Origin: Cellulomonas soli
Lineage (GTDB): Bacteria > Actinomycetota > Actinomycetes > Actinomycetales > Cellulomonadaceae
Length of the DNA stretch: 64,000 bases
Reading direction: 5' to 3'
NCBI RefSeq assembly: GCF_013409305.1
Contig: NZ_JACBZJ010000001.1
Coordinates: 2,542,001-2,606,000 of the forward strand
Part shown: one piece after another, positions 42,501 to 50,194 of the stretch
Numbering within the stretch: the first letter of the stretch is position 1
Layout of the letters: every line of letters starts with the position of its first letter
Translations under genes and position numbers: made by a program
Notes under the pieces: model-generated
Seen by the model: the letters and a program-made list of their open reading frames with translations, nothing else
Told to the model about the DNA's origin: nothing
Databases searched by the model: none

Positions 42501-44221
42501 TCAGCCCGACACCCCTGCCGCAGTCCGGGCCGCTCGTCCACCTCGACGTCGTCGACGGCACGGGCATGCCCTCGGAGCGGACCGGGACGGTCGACTCGAC
42601 GCGCGAGGAGACCGAGCGGGTCGTCGAGCTCGTCATCACGCACGCGCTGACCCGGTCCGAGGAGTCCCTCGCGGTCGTCACGCCCTCGCCGACGCACGCC
42701 GAGAACATCCGTGAGGCCGTGCTCGCCGAGGTGCGCGACAACCCGGCGCTCGCCGCGTTCTTCGACGCGGCACGGCCCGAGCCGTTCACGGTCGTCGACC
42801 TGGCCAACGTCGCCGGTCTGCGCCGCGAGGCGGTCGTCCTCACGCTCGGCTACGGGCGCACGCCGCACCGGCGGATCCTGCACCGGTTCGGACCGATCAG
42901 TCTCCCGGGCGGAGACGCGCTCCTGCTCGACGCGCTCGGCGCCACGCGGCACCGACTCTCGGTCGTGGCATGCTTCGGTGCCGACGACCTGGACCCCGAG
43001 CGGCTGCGCGGTCCCGGTGCACGCCTGCTCGCCGACCTGCTCGCGTTCGCCGCCGAGCGGGGGGCCGGTGGTACCCCTTCCGCCGACCGCCCCGGGTCGT
43101 CGGCCCCACGCGGAGACCTGCCAGCGGGCCGTGTCGTGGACGGAGCTGCGGGCGACCCTTCAGCGGACACCTCGGCCGACACCTCAGTCGGCACCTCAGC
43201 CGGCACCGAGGGCGGCACGCCGGACGGCGGAACGAGCAGCAACAGACCGGTATCGGCGGACGCCGCCGAGGCGGATCGCCTCGTGCTCGACCTGGCCGAA
43301 CGGCTCTGGCGGGCGGGCCTCACCGTCGAGGTCGACCACGGCATCGCCGGGGGCACGCGCATCCCGCTCGCGGTCGGTCACCCGTCGCTGCCCGACCGCA
43401 TGCTCGTCGCGGTGCTCACCGACGACGAGGCCTACGTCGCCGAGCCGAGCATCCGCGTGCGCGACCGTCAGGTCGCCGAGCGGCTCGCCCGCCTCGGATG
43501 GTCGGTCGTCCGGGTCTGGTCCGCGGCCGCGTTCCTGGACCCGCAGGCCGAGGCCGACCGGGTCGTCGCCGCCGTGCTCGCCGCGGTTCCCGCGCCGCCG
43601 TCGACCCCGGTGGCCCCGACCTCCGTCGGCACGGTTGGCCCGGACGGAGACGTCGTCGAGCCCGAGGGCGTCGGCGCGGTCGTGGCGACGACCTCCCCGG
43701 CGGGCGGCGAGGGATCCGTGACCGTGGTCGACGTGCAGGACGTCCCGGCAGCGACCCCCGTTCCGACGGCACCGTCCGCCCCCGCGCGACCTGTCACCGG
43801 GGCGATCCCGGTGTGGGCCCCGACCGGGGCGACCCCCGTCGTGCCCGAGGCCTCCGTCCCGGCTGCTCCCACCGGCGCGGTGCCGCAGGTGGCGTCCTCC
43901 ACGGGCACCGTTGCGACCGGCAGCGTCCCGACGGTGACGGGTTCCGTCCCCGCTGCACCGCCGGCCACGACCGGTGCGGTGCCGCTGCAGGGCGCGTTCG
44001 GCTTCTCGACGGAACGTCGGCCCGACGTGCGTGCGGGGCTGCCGATCAGCGCGTACAGCGACGACGAGCTCGACGCGCTCGTGGGCTGGCTGGTCTCCGA
44101 CGGTCAGCACCGCACGCGTGACGAGCTGGCGGCCGCGCTGCGGTTCGAGCTCGGCATCACGCGTCGCTCGTACCGGATCGACACCGCGGTGCGTGCCGCG
44201 ATCGCCCGCGCCGGGGTCTGA
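39530..44221 (+). CDS. giant helicase/nuclease-like protein with degenerate motifs
   Basis: A 1563-residue protein. The plan is that of SF1 helicases with an N-terminal DUF4011-like part, a split helicase core, a restriction-endonuclease-fold domain (about 1247-1357: RIPLAVGHPSLPDRMLVAVLTDD and RDRQVAERLARLGWSVVRVWS, in part) and a C-terminal DUF3320 (about 1505-1563). Catalytic motifs are lost: the P-loop position reads DAPAGADVTGT (about 377) with no GKT, and the Walker B position reads VVIDAAAH (about 918) rather than DEA. A V/P/T/A-rich linker fills 1360-1500. The frame is intact, so it is probably expressed in a non-ATPase role. Confidence 0.75.
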   Translation: MSTVPARTPGTGTSSGTEQVPGADVNPASRTADSTVDPAARTADAVVALVEPPSATEILEGAVATWRAALVEAAGGSTLADVELLGEAALDLSAAHPSGLAQLFAGRETRLSNLVREGAALSTARRRSRAVSARAASYAQRYGIAPTYLAIGVATWTERTTPDVATDDVAALAAITRAPAARPTDDDGADLTPEDASDAQQPRTVRAPVLLRPVTLHPRGSGESDYALELEPSVEVNPVLARALRSRGALLDPGSVARGTFTSAGFDPRSALDRITSLGAAVLEGFTLTERIVVGTFVHPGQVLVDDLDNLAGALGRHEVVAALAGIDDARLLLQNPLPEPVVGDREPGMERGVGDLDPAQQHVLDVVATGMHAFVDAPAGADVTGTLAALVADAAASGRTVLYVPGHRRAATALAAHLDALGVGDLLLDIAPDAGWRTATARRLLGAMTLEAPLVDAAHLQGLRADLVAQREVLRAYVDALHAPREPWGASAYDALQHLAMLTSTRPAPRTTVRLPADVARQMDAPARAALAADLVRAGELGAFAVRPSDTPWYGADLRTDADADVVRHRLDRLLESTLPGLVARTQEVADETGLVRATSLDAWAQQLRMLDGVRGALDVFQPLVFERTAADLVAATATKEWRAARGVEMGYWVRRRLRKQAKDMVRPGRPVADLHTALIDVQAQREIWQQHCPSGGWPRLPDGLGLIDEEYLAVRADIDALDEVLATTPAGADLASAGFADLLERLGRLRAGAEALITLPRRTTLLHHVRAAGLGELLDDLAQRRADPALAPAELDLAWWTTVFEQILTADPALAGYDGTALGAMSAQYAALDRAHVASLSRPVMSAVVGHVGGALRVHREQAEGLFAELVEERLTSVRDTVARYPDVARRLRPVLAASPMLVPQVLPPTRTVDLVVIDAAAHLPVEVALAAVARGRQVVVVGDARCASGSALRELSAVLPTVALHADASRRDPYLTTFLAGHGYAGVLSPTPLPQSGPLVHLDVVDGTGMPSERTGTVDSTREETERVVELVITHALTRSEESLAVVTPSPTHAENIREAVLAEVRDNPALAAFFDAARPEPFTVVDLANVAGLRREAVVLTLGYGRTPHRRILHRFGPISLPGGDALLLDALGATRHRLSVVACFGADDLDPERLRGPGARLLADLLAFAAERGAGGTPSADRPGSSAPRGDLPAGRVVDGAAGDPSADTSADTSVGTSAGTEGGTPDGGTSSNRPVSADAAEADRLVLDLAERLWRAGLTVEVDHGIAGGTRIPLAVGHPSLPDRMLVAVLTDDEAYVAEPSIRVRDRQVAERLARLGWSVVRVWSAAAFLDPQAEADRVVAAVLAAVPAPPSTPVAPTSVGTVGPDGDVVEPEGVGAVVATTSPAGGEGSVTVVDVQDVPAATPVPTAPSAPARPVTGAIPVWAPTGATPVVPEASVPAAPTGAVPQVASSTGTVATGSVPTVTGSVPAAPPATTGAVPLQGAFGFSTERRPDVRAGLPISAYSDDELDALVGWLVSDGQHRTRDELAAALRFELGITRRSYRIDTAVRAAIARAGV

Positions 44222-44291
44222 GGCGACGTACGGCGTCCGCTCGGGGCGCCTGCGGGGCGCGGTCGCGACCCGGCTGCGCGTCGCGCGATGG

Positions 44292-44297
44292 GATGAT
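44292..44297 (+). promoter_or_regulatory. -10-like box GATGAT, leaderless spacing
   Basis: GATGAT lies 6 nt before GTG 44304. It is a weaker match to TANNNT than the others. Confidence 0.3.
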
Positions 44298-44303
44298 CGG
44301 CGG

Positions 44304-44768
44304 GTGAGCTCCGACCACCCCGACACCGCACCTCGCTCGGTCGGCGGCCCTGACTCCCCGGTGGGTGTCGAGTCGGCGGGCACCGAACCGGTGGGTGCCG
44401 AGCGGCCGCGTGGCAGGCGTCCACGGCGTGCGGTCCGGCTCTCCGACACGGTCGGCTCCGACGAGTCGGTGCTGCGCAGCACGCTGCCCGCGTACCGCAC
44501 GTCCGGCGCTGCGCCCGACGCCGACCAGGACCCCGGCGTCCCGACGGTGGGGGAACTCGACGCTCAGAGCGGCACGGCCGATCCCGCACCCGCGACCTTG
44601 GGTGGCGACGAGCCCGCCGTCGGGGACGCGTCGGCGGCGTCGCTCGCACGGCTCTTGGATCGTGCGGGTGACCTCAGCAGGTCCGCCGACGACGGTGACC
44701 AGGGGTGGGGCGACGGCGCCGGGACGAACGACGAACGCCTCGCGCGGGACCGCCCACCGCACTGGTGA
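44304..44768 (+). CDS. disordered acidic protein of unknown function
   Basis: A 154-residue protein, rich in D, P, G, A, E and S, with an RGRRPRRAVRLSD patch near residue 36 and no hydrophobic core or family I recognise. The only likely helix is SAASLARLLDRAGDL near residue 110. It follows the giant helicase-like gene by 82 nt and may be its partner or an unrelated low-complexity protein. Codon use and third-position GC support coding. Confidence 0.5.
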   Translation: MSSDHPDTAPRSVGGPDSPVGVESAGTEPVGAERPRGRRPRRAVRLSDTVGSDESVLRSTLPAYRTSGAAPDADQDPGVPTVGELDAQSGTADPAPATLGGDEPAVGDASAASLARLLDRAGDLSRSADDGDQGWGDGAGTNDERLARDRPPHW

Positions 44769-44806
44769 ACGACCTGCCCGAGGCGTGGTCGGTGCTCTGG
44801 TGCCCG

Positions 44807-45286
44807 TCAGACGGTCGGGCCGTCCTTCTGCGCCAGCAGGTCGCGGATCTCCGTCAGCAGGCGCACGTCCTCGGCCGGTGCGGCCGGCTCGGGCTCGAGC
44901 CCCCGCTTGCGGCGCTCGGCCAGGTGGTTGAGCGGCACGACGATGAGGAAGTAGACCGCGGCCGCCGTCCCGAGGAAGGTGACCAGGGCGTTGATCACGA
45001 CGCCGAGGCTGATGGTCGTCGGCAGACCCTTGCCCGTCCACGGGTCGATCTCGAAGGTGAGCACGTTCGAGAGGTTCGGTGACCCCAGGATCCAGCCGAC
45101 GAGCGGGCTGATGAGCCCGTCGACGATCGACTTCACGACCGCGCCGAACGCCGCGCCGATGACGACGCCGACGGCCAGGTCGACCGCGTTGCCGCGCGAG
45201 ATGAAGTCCTTGAACCCACCGAAGACCTTGGCGAGCCCCTTCAGCTGGGCGCCCGCGCCCGAGAATCCCGTGCGTCCGTCCGTCAC
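44807..45286 (-). CDS. mscL: Large-conductance mechanosensitive channel
   Basis: A 159-residue MscL homologue. GGFKDFISRGNAVDLAVGVVIGAAFGAVV is the conserved S1/TM1 segment (in part), followed by an extracellular loop, TM2 (SLGVVINALVTFLGTAAAVYF) and an extended charged C-terminal helix. It opens under membrane tension to release solutes. GTG 45286 has GGAGG at 7 nt. The N-terminal 20 residues are longer than in M. tuberculosis MscL. Confidence 0.93.
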   Translation of the reverse strand: MTDGRTGFSGAGAQLKGLAKVFGGFKDFISRGNAVDLAVGVVIGAAFGAVVKSIVDGLISPLVGWILGSPNLSNVLTFEIDPWTGKGLPTTISLGVVINALVTFLGTAAAVYFLIVVPLNHLAERRKRGLEPEPAAPAEDVRLLTEIRDLLAQKDGPTV

Positions 45287-45347
45287 GATGCAACCTCCAT
45301 GGAGCTCGATCAGCAGGTTCGTCCCCTTTGTCGGGGTCCGGCCGCGA

Positions 45348-46043
45348 TCATTCCACGATGACGGCCGACAACAGGGCTCCGCCGGTGGCTCCGGCGAGGG
45401 CGGACGCCTCCTGCGGGGTGACGGCGAGCAGCACCGGACCGGCATCGGCCTGCGTGCCGCCGCCCAGGATCCCGGTGCCGTCCGTGCCGTCCCGGGCGGG
45501 TGCGCGATCAGGGAGCACGAGCGCACGGCTGGCGAGCGTCCCGCCCGGGCCGCCGTCGGGCGTCGCAGCGAGCACGTCGACCCGGTCCCCGGGCTGCAGG
45601 TAGTCCGCGACCGCCGCGTCCGCGAACCGGACGGCCGCCACGACGGTGCCGGACGGACCGACGAACGACTGCGCGAGCGTGCCCGGGACGAGCGGGGTGC
45701 CCGCGGTCAGGGGCACCGCCGTGGTCGCGCCGATCACGGTCTGCGGGTCGGTCGGCGCACCGGAGACGGCGACGTCCCGGGGCAGGTCGACCGTCCGCAG
45801 GTCGGCTGCGGTCAGCGGTTCGCCTGCGGCGACGTCGTGCGCGGCCACGACCGTGCGCACGGTGACCGGATCGGGCGGCCTGAGCGCGGTCAGGGCGGTG
45901 GCGCAGCCGAGCGCGAGGCACAGCGCGGCGATCGGCGCCCGCGCGCGCCACAGGACGGCGCGGACCCGCGCGCGTGGCGGCGGACGCCGTCGGGCGAGCC
46001 GCGCGGGCAGGCGACCGGTCGGGTCAGGTCGGGTGGACGGCAT
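45348..46043 (-). CDS. SAF-domain (CpaB/RcpC-like) membrane protein
   Basis: A 231-residue protein: a basic N-terminus, one membrane helix (about residues 38-58), then a SAF domain (VVAAHDVAAGEPLTAADLRTVDLP) and a C-terminal RcpC-like region (YLQPGDRVDVLAATPDG). CpaB/RcpC proteins help assemble type IVb (Tad/Flp) pili, but no pilus gene lies nearby, so the role is open. It is in the same direction as mscL, 61 nt upstream. Confidence 0.8.
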   Translation of the reverse strand: MPSTRPDPTGRLPARLARRRPPPRARVRAVLWRARAPIAALCLALGCATALTALRPPDPVTVRTVVAAHDVAAGEPLTAADLRTVDLPRDVAVSGAPTDPQTVIGATTAVPLTAGTPLVPGTLAQSFVGPSGTVVAAVRFADAAVADYLQPGDRVDVLAATPDGGPGGTLASRALVLPDRAPARDGTDGTGILGGGTQADAGPVLLAVTPQEASALAGATGGALLSAVIVE

Positions 46044-46183
46044 CCCGCGACGCTAGGTGGCGGGCGTCGTCCGCGGTCGGTCGGCAACGGTCGACCAGCG
46101 CGCACGGCGTGACGGGCCGGGGCTGGGGTCGGCTCGCGCAGGCCGGGGGATCGCAGGCCGGGTAGCTCGCGCCCCGGCGGCCC

Positions 46184-46534
46184 TCAGGACGACGCGGCGG
46201 GCTTCGCGGCGGCAGGCGCAGGCGAGGAGGACGACGTGCTGCTGGACGAGCCGCTCCCGGACGTGCTGCCCGAGGACCCCGAGGAGGACCCCGAGGAGGA
46301 GCTGCTCGAGCCGGACGTCCCCGTCGAGGACGAGCTCGAGGCGGTCGACGTCTTCGTGCCGCGCGAGTCGGTCCGGTAGAAGCCCGACCCCTTGAACACG
46401 ACGCCGACGGTCGAGAAGACCTTCCGCAGGCGCCCGGAGCACTCCGGGCAGACCGTGAGGGAGTCGTCGCTGAACGACTGCTGGATCTCGAAGGCGTGAC
46501 CGCACGCCGTGCACGTGTAGGCGTAGGTGGGCAC
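46184..46534 (-). CDS. FmdB-family zinc-ribbon protein with serine-rich tail
   Basis: A 116-residue protein. Residues 1-60 are the FmdB zinc ribbon: PTYAYTCTACGHAFEIQQSF, then CPECSGRLRKVFS, with two CxxC pairs to hold one zinc. The last 50 residues are nearly all Ser, Gly and Thr, a low-complexity disordered tail. GTG 46534 has GGGAGA upstream. Its promoter has TAGAAT (minus strand) directly before a CIRCE element, so the repressor HrcA should make it heat-inducible. Confidence 0.88.
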   Translation of the reverse strand: MPTYAYTCTACGHAFEIQQSFSDDSLTVCPECSGRLRKVFSTVGVVFKGSGFYRTDSRGTKTSTASSSSSTGTSGSSSSSSGSSSGSSGSTSGSGSSSSTSSSSPAPAAAKPAASS

Positions 46535-46586
46535 TTGCTCTCCCGGGGGACTCGTCCGCCGTCGCCGCTCCCGCAGGGGCTGCGAC

Positions 46587-46611
46587 TGGCACTCGCGCTG
46601 ACCGAGTGCCA
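46587..46611 (-). promoter_or_regulatory. CIRCE element (HrcA operator)
   Basis: TGGCACTC-N9-GAGTGCCA matches the known consensus (TTAGCACTC-N9-GAGTGCTAA and its actinobacterial TTGGCACTC form), including the exact 9-nt spacing. On the minus strand it follows the -10 box TAGAAT at 46612-46617, the standard position of CIRCE over the transcription start. The gene downstream is fmdB-like. Confidence 0.85.
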
Positions 46612-46721
46612 ATTCTACCCGACGGCCCCGAGCCGCCGACCAGCGCCGACGCCGGGCCACCCGCGAGCGCCCGCGTCGGCCGGGCGGCCGTGCGGGCGCG
46701 CCCGAGGTCACCGCGGCCCGA

Positions 46722-46727
46722 TACCCT
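46722..46727 (+). promoter_or_regulatory. -10 box TACCCT of a leaderless transcript
   Basis: TACCCT, 7 nt, then GTG 46735; there is no ribosome binding site. Confidence 0.5.
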
Positions 46728-46734
46728 CCGTGAC

Positions 46735-49335
46735 GTGAGCCGCCGCCGTACCGCCCGTCGCATCCTCGTCGCCGTCGCCTCGGTGCTCGTGGTGGTGATC
46801 GCCGCCGCGGCCGTCTCGGCCGTCGTCGTCGTGCGCCGCCCCCTCCCGCAGGTCGACGGCACCCTGGCGCTGCCGGGGCTCGACGCCGAGGTCACGGTCA
46901 CCCGGGACGCCCAGGGCGTGCCGACGATCACCGCCGAGACGGCCGACGACCTGTTCATGGCGCAGGGCTACGTCGCCGCGCAGGACCGGTTCTTCGAGAT
47001 GGACTACCGACGGCACGTCACCTCAGGCCGCCTGTCGGAGCTCGTCGGGGAGAACGAGGACGCGCTCGCGGCCGACAAGGTGATCCGCACGTTCGGCTGG
47101 CGCCGCGTCGCCGAGCAGGAGTGGTCGCTGCTCGAGCAGGACACCCGCGACCACCTGCAGGCCTACGCCGACGGGGTCAACGCCTACCTCGAGGGCCGCG
47201 ACCCCTCCGAGATCGCGGTGGAGTACACGGTGCTCGGGCTCAAGGTCGACCAGGCGGCACCGGAGCCCTGGGACCCGATCGACTCGGTGGCCTGGCTCAA
47301 GGCGATGGCCTGGGACCTGCGCGGCAACTACGACGACGAGCTCGACCGTGCCCTGACCTACTCCTCGGTGCGCGACGTGGCGCGCGTCGGCGAGCTGTTC
47401 CCGGTCTACCCGCAGGACGTGAACCAGCCGATCCTCAGCGCGGACGACCTGGCCGCGTCCGGGACCGGCACGGTCGAGCCCGCGAGCGCCACGGACTTCG
47501 ACGCCGATCTCGCCGACTCCGGCCTGCAGGCAGCGCTGGAGGCCGCCTCGGCTGCGCTCGACGCCGTGCCGCACCTGCTCGGCGAGGGCGAGGGCGTCGG
47601 CTCGAACTCCTGGGTCGTCTCGGGCGAGCACACCGCGTCCGGCTCGCCGATCCTGGCCAACGACCCGCACCTGTCGATCTCGGCCCCCGGCATCTGGTCG
47701 CAGGTCGGCCTGCGCTGCGCGGATGTCAGCACGGCGTGCCCGTTCGACGTCAGCGGCTTCGCCTTCGCCGGCATGCCCGGCGTCATCATCGGTCACAACG
47801 ACGACCTCGCCTGGGGGCTGACGAACCTGGGCGCGGACGTCACGGACTTCTTCGTCGAACGGGTCGACGGCGCCGCGGACGACCCCGGCGGCCAGACGAG
47901 CAGGCTGGACGGCGAGGACGTGCCGGTGACCTCCCGTACCGAGGTCATCAAGGTGGCCGGGGCCGAGGACGTCGAGCTGACCGTCCGCGAGACCGTGCAC
48001 GGCCCGATCGTCTCGGACGTGCTCGACATCGACGAGGTCCGCGCCGCACCTGTCCCCGACGGGTCCCCGGGTGGTCGCTACGAGGTGGCGCTGGCGTGGA
48101 CCGCCCTGAGCCCGGGGTCGACCGCCGACGCGATCTTCGCCTTCGACCTCGCGCACGACGCCGAGGACGTGGCCGCCGCGGCCGCGCTGTTCGACGTCCC
48201 CTCGCAGAACATCGTCTTCGCCACGACCGACGGGCACATCGGCTACCAGGCCCCGGGCAAGATCCCGGTGCGGGCGAGCGTCGTCGGTGCGGTCGTGCCG
48301 TCCGACGGCACCTGGCCGCGGCCCGGCTGGGACAGCGCGTACGACTGGCAGGGTTTCGTGGACGACGCCGCGATGCCGCACGTGCTCGACCCCGCCGACG
48401 GCATCGTCGTGGCGGCCAACCAGGCGGTCACACCCTCCGGTGTCGGACCGTTCCTGACGACCGACTGGGACTACGGCTACCGCGCCCAGCGCATCCGTGA
48501 CCTGCTCACCGAGCAGATCGCCGACGGCACCGCGATCGACGTGGCCACGACCTCCGAGCTCCAGCTCGACCAGCACTCGCCGTACGCGGACGTCCTGGTC
48601 CCGGCCCTGGTGAGCCTGCCGATCGACGACACGTTCTACGACGACGGCCAGGAGCTGCTGCGTGCGTGGGACGGCGAGGCGAGCTCGGACTCGGCGGCGG
48701 CCGCCTACCTCGCGGCGGTGTGGAAGACGCTGCTGCACCTGACGTTCGCCGACGACCTGCCCGACGGCCACGACCCGAGCGGGGACTCACGCTGGCTCGA
48801 GGTCGTGCGCCGGCTGCTCGACCAGCCCGACTCGCCCTGGTGGGACGACCGGTCGACGCCCGGGCTCGTCGAGGGTCGTGATGAGATCCTCACCCAGGCT
48901 CTCGTGCAGGCACGCAAGGAGCTGACGGCGCAGCTCGGGCGCAATGCCGAGGACTGGGAGTGGGGCCGGCTGCACGCCGCCGCCCCCGAGCACCCGGTGC
49001 TCGGCGGCGACTCCCTGCCCGCGCTCGTGCGGAGCCTGGTGAACCCGTCCTCGCGTGCGGTGGGTGGCGGTTCCTCGATCGTCGACGCGACCGCGTGGGA
49101 CGCGTCCTCGGGGTCGTACGAGGTCACGGCGGCGCCCTCGATGCGCATGGTCGTCGACCTGGGCGACCTGGACTCCTCGACGTGGGTCACCTTGACGGGC
49201 ACGTCCGGACACCCGGCGAGCGAGCACTACGCCGACCAGTTCGGCGCCTGGGCCGCCGGTGACACGTTCGCCTGGCCGTTCAGCCAGACGGCCACGGACG
49301 ACGGCGCGCAGGACACGCTCACGCTCACGCCGTGA
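46735..49335 (+). CDS. Penicillin acylase family protein
   Basis: An 866-residue N-terminal-nucleophile hydrolase precursor. An uncleaved-looking membrane anchor lies at residues 9-33; then the alpha part, DAQGVPTITAETADDLFMAQGYVAAQDRFFEMD, and the self-cleavage site GVGSNSWVVSG with the nucleophile Ser near residue 292. NDPHLSISAPGIW, GLTNLGADVTDFFVE and a late NQAVTP segment complete the family. Natural substrates in this family include acyl-homoserine lactones and N-acyl amino acids as well as penicillins. It appears leaderless and transcribed alone. Confidence 0.9.
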   Translation: MSRRRTARRILVAVASVLVVVIAAAAVSAVVVVRRPLPQVDGTLALPGLDAEVTVTRDAQGVPTITAETADDLFMAQGYVAAQDRFFEMDYRRHVTSGRLSELVGENEDALAADKVIRTFGWRRVAEQEWSLLEQDTRDHLQAYADGVNAYLEGRDPSEIAVEYTVLGLKVDQAAPEPWDPIDSVAWLKAMAWDLRGNYDDELDRALTYSSVRDVARVGELFPVYPQDVNQPILSADDLAASGTGTVEPASATDFDADLADSGLQAALEAASAALDAVPHLLGEGEGVGSNSWVVSGEHTASGSPILANDPHLSISAPGIWSQVGLRCADVSTACPFDVSGFAFAGMPGVIIGHNDDLAWGLTNLGADVTDFFVERVDGAADDPGGQTSRLDGEDVPVTSRTEVIKVAGAEDVELTVRETVHGPIVSDVLDIDEVRAAPVPDGSPGGRYEVALAWTALSPGSTADAIFAFDLAHDAEDVAAAAALFDVPSQNIVFATTDGHIGYQAPGKIPVRASVVGAVVPSDGTWPRPGWDSAYDWQGFVDDAAMPHVLDPADGIVVAANQAVTPSGVGPFLTTDWDYGYRAQRIRDLLTEQIADGTAIDVATTSELQLDQHSPYADVLVPALVSLPIDDTFYDDGQELLRAWDGEASSDSAAAAYLAAVWKTLLHLTFADDLPDGHDPSGDSRWLEVVRRLLDQPDSPWWDDRSTPGLVEGRDEILTQALVQARKELTAQLGRNAEDWEWGRLHAAAPEHPVLGGDSLPALVRSLVNPSSRAVGGGSSIVDATAWDASSGSYEVTAAPSMRMVVDLGDLDSSTWVTLTGTSGHPASEHYADQFGAWAAGDTFAWPFSQTATDDGAQDTLTLTP

Positions 49336-49342
49336 CCTCGAT

Positions 49343-49373
49343 GGTGGGCTCCCGCCGCTGAGCGGGACCCACC
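49343..49373. terminator. bidirectional terminator
   Basis: GGTGGGCTCCCGC pairs with GCGGGACCCACC, with one bulged C, over a 6-nt loop, between convergent genes. Confidence 0.65.
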
Positions 49374-49385
49374 ACGGGTGCGGTG

Positions 49386-50021
49386 TCAGCGCAGGCAGTG
49401 CCAGCCCTCGGTCGTGGCGACCGCGTCGACCCGGCGGTCGTGGTGCTCGCGCGGCAGCGGCCGCGTGCCCGCCTCGTAGAGCTCCTCGGGGAAGACGAGC
49501 GCGACGGTGCGCACCCCCGGGCGGGCGTGCGCGAGGGCCCTGTCGTACCAGCCGCCGCCCTGACCCAGCCGGGTTCCGGCGGAGTCGACCGCGAGCGCGG
49601 GCACGATGATGACCTCGGCCTCGGCGAGCGCATCAGGGCCGAGGGCGGGGCCGCTGGGCTCCGGCGGGCGGCCGGGCGCGCGTTCGCGCAGGTCGTCGGC
49701 GCCGGCGAACGCGGCCCAGTCGCGCTGCAGCCCGTCGCCGAGGACCGGCATGAGGACCTGCACCCCGCGCGCGTGCAGCTGTTCGAGGAGCGGCCCGGTG
49801 CCCGGCTCGGTGGGACGGGAGGCGTAGACCGACACGCAGCGTGCCTGCGCGAGCTCGGGGATGGTGCCGACGACCTGCGCGAACGCCTGCGCGGCCTCCT
49901 CGCGGCGACGCGGTGATCGCTCCTTGCGCGCCGTGCGGATGGCGAGCCTCAGCTGCTCCTTGACGTCCTCGATCTCGTCGGGTTCGGTCGCGTGCAGGTA
50001 GGGCTGGGCGGCGCTGCTCAT
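49386..50021 (-). CDS. 5-formyltetrahydrofolate cyclo-ligase
   Basis: A 211-residue enzyme of folate metabolism that turns 5-formyl-THF into 5,10-methenyl-THF with ATP. The basic N-terminal KEQLRLAIRTARKERSPRRR and the nucleotide-binding VPALAVDSAGTRLGQGGGWYDR are family signatures. ATG 50021 begins MSSAAQPYLHATEP. A GACACT box lies 7 nt upstream on the minus strand (50029-50034), so it may be leaderless. It is divergent from galU. Confidence 0.9.
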   Translation of the reverse strand: MSSAAQPYLHATEPDEIEDVKEQLRLAIRTARKERSPRRREEAAQAFAQVVGTIPELAQARCVSVYASRPTEPGTGPLLEQLHARGVQVLMPVLGDGLQRDWAAFAGADDLRERAPGRPPEPSGPALGPDALAEAEVIIVPALAVDSAGTRLGQGGGWYDRALAHARPGVRTVALVFPEELYEAGTRPLPREHHDRRVDAVATTEGWHCLR

Positions 50022-50182
50022 GGTGACCAGTGTCTCAAACCTCGCGGACCGATCCGGACAGCCGCTGTGAGGATCGGGTGAAGCGTGCCGTCCCAGGTCA
50101 CGGCGCCGGGCGGTGCTCGAGGCGGTCGGTACGGCCTCGGCCACGGCTGCGGACGCCTCTGTGGTTGTGCCCGTGACCCGGG

Positions 50183-50188
50183 TAACCT
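50183..50188 (+). promoter_or_regulatory. -10 box TAACCT of a leaderless transcript
   Basis: TAACCT, 6 nt, then ATG 50195; there is no ribosome binding site. Confidence 0.5.
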
Positions 50189-50194
50189 CGGTGC

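Noticed and set aside
39434..42952. Minus-strand frame of 1172 codons opposite the giant helicase-like gene
   Set aside because: Low-complexity V/G/R/H/D composition, no recognisable domain, and the plus strand carries DUF3320 and other family features.
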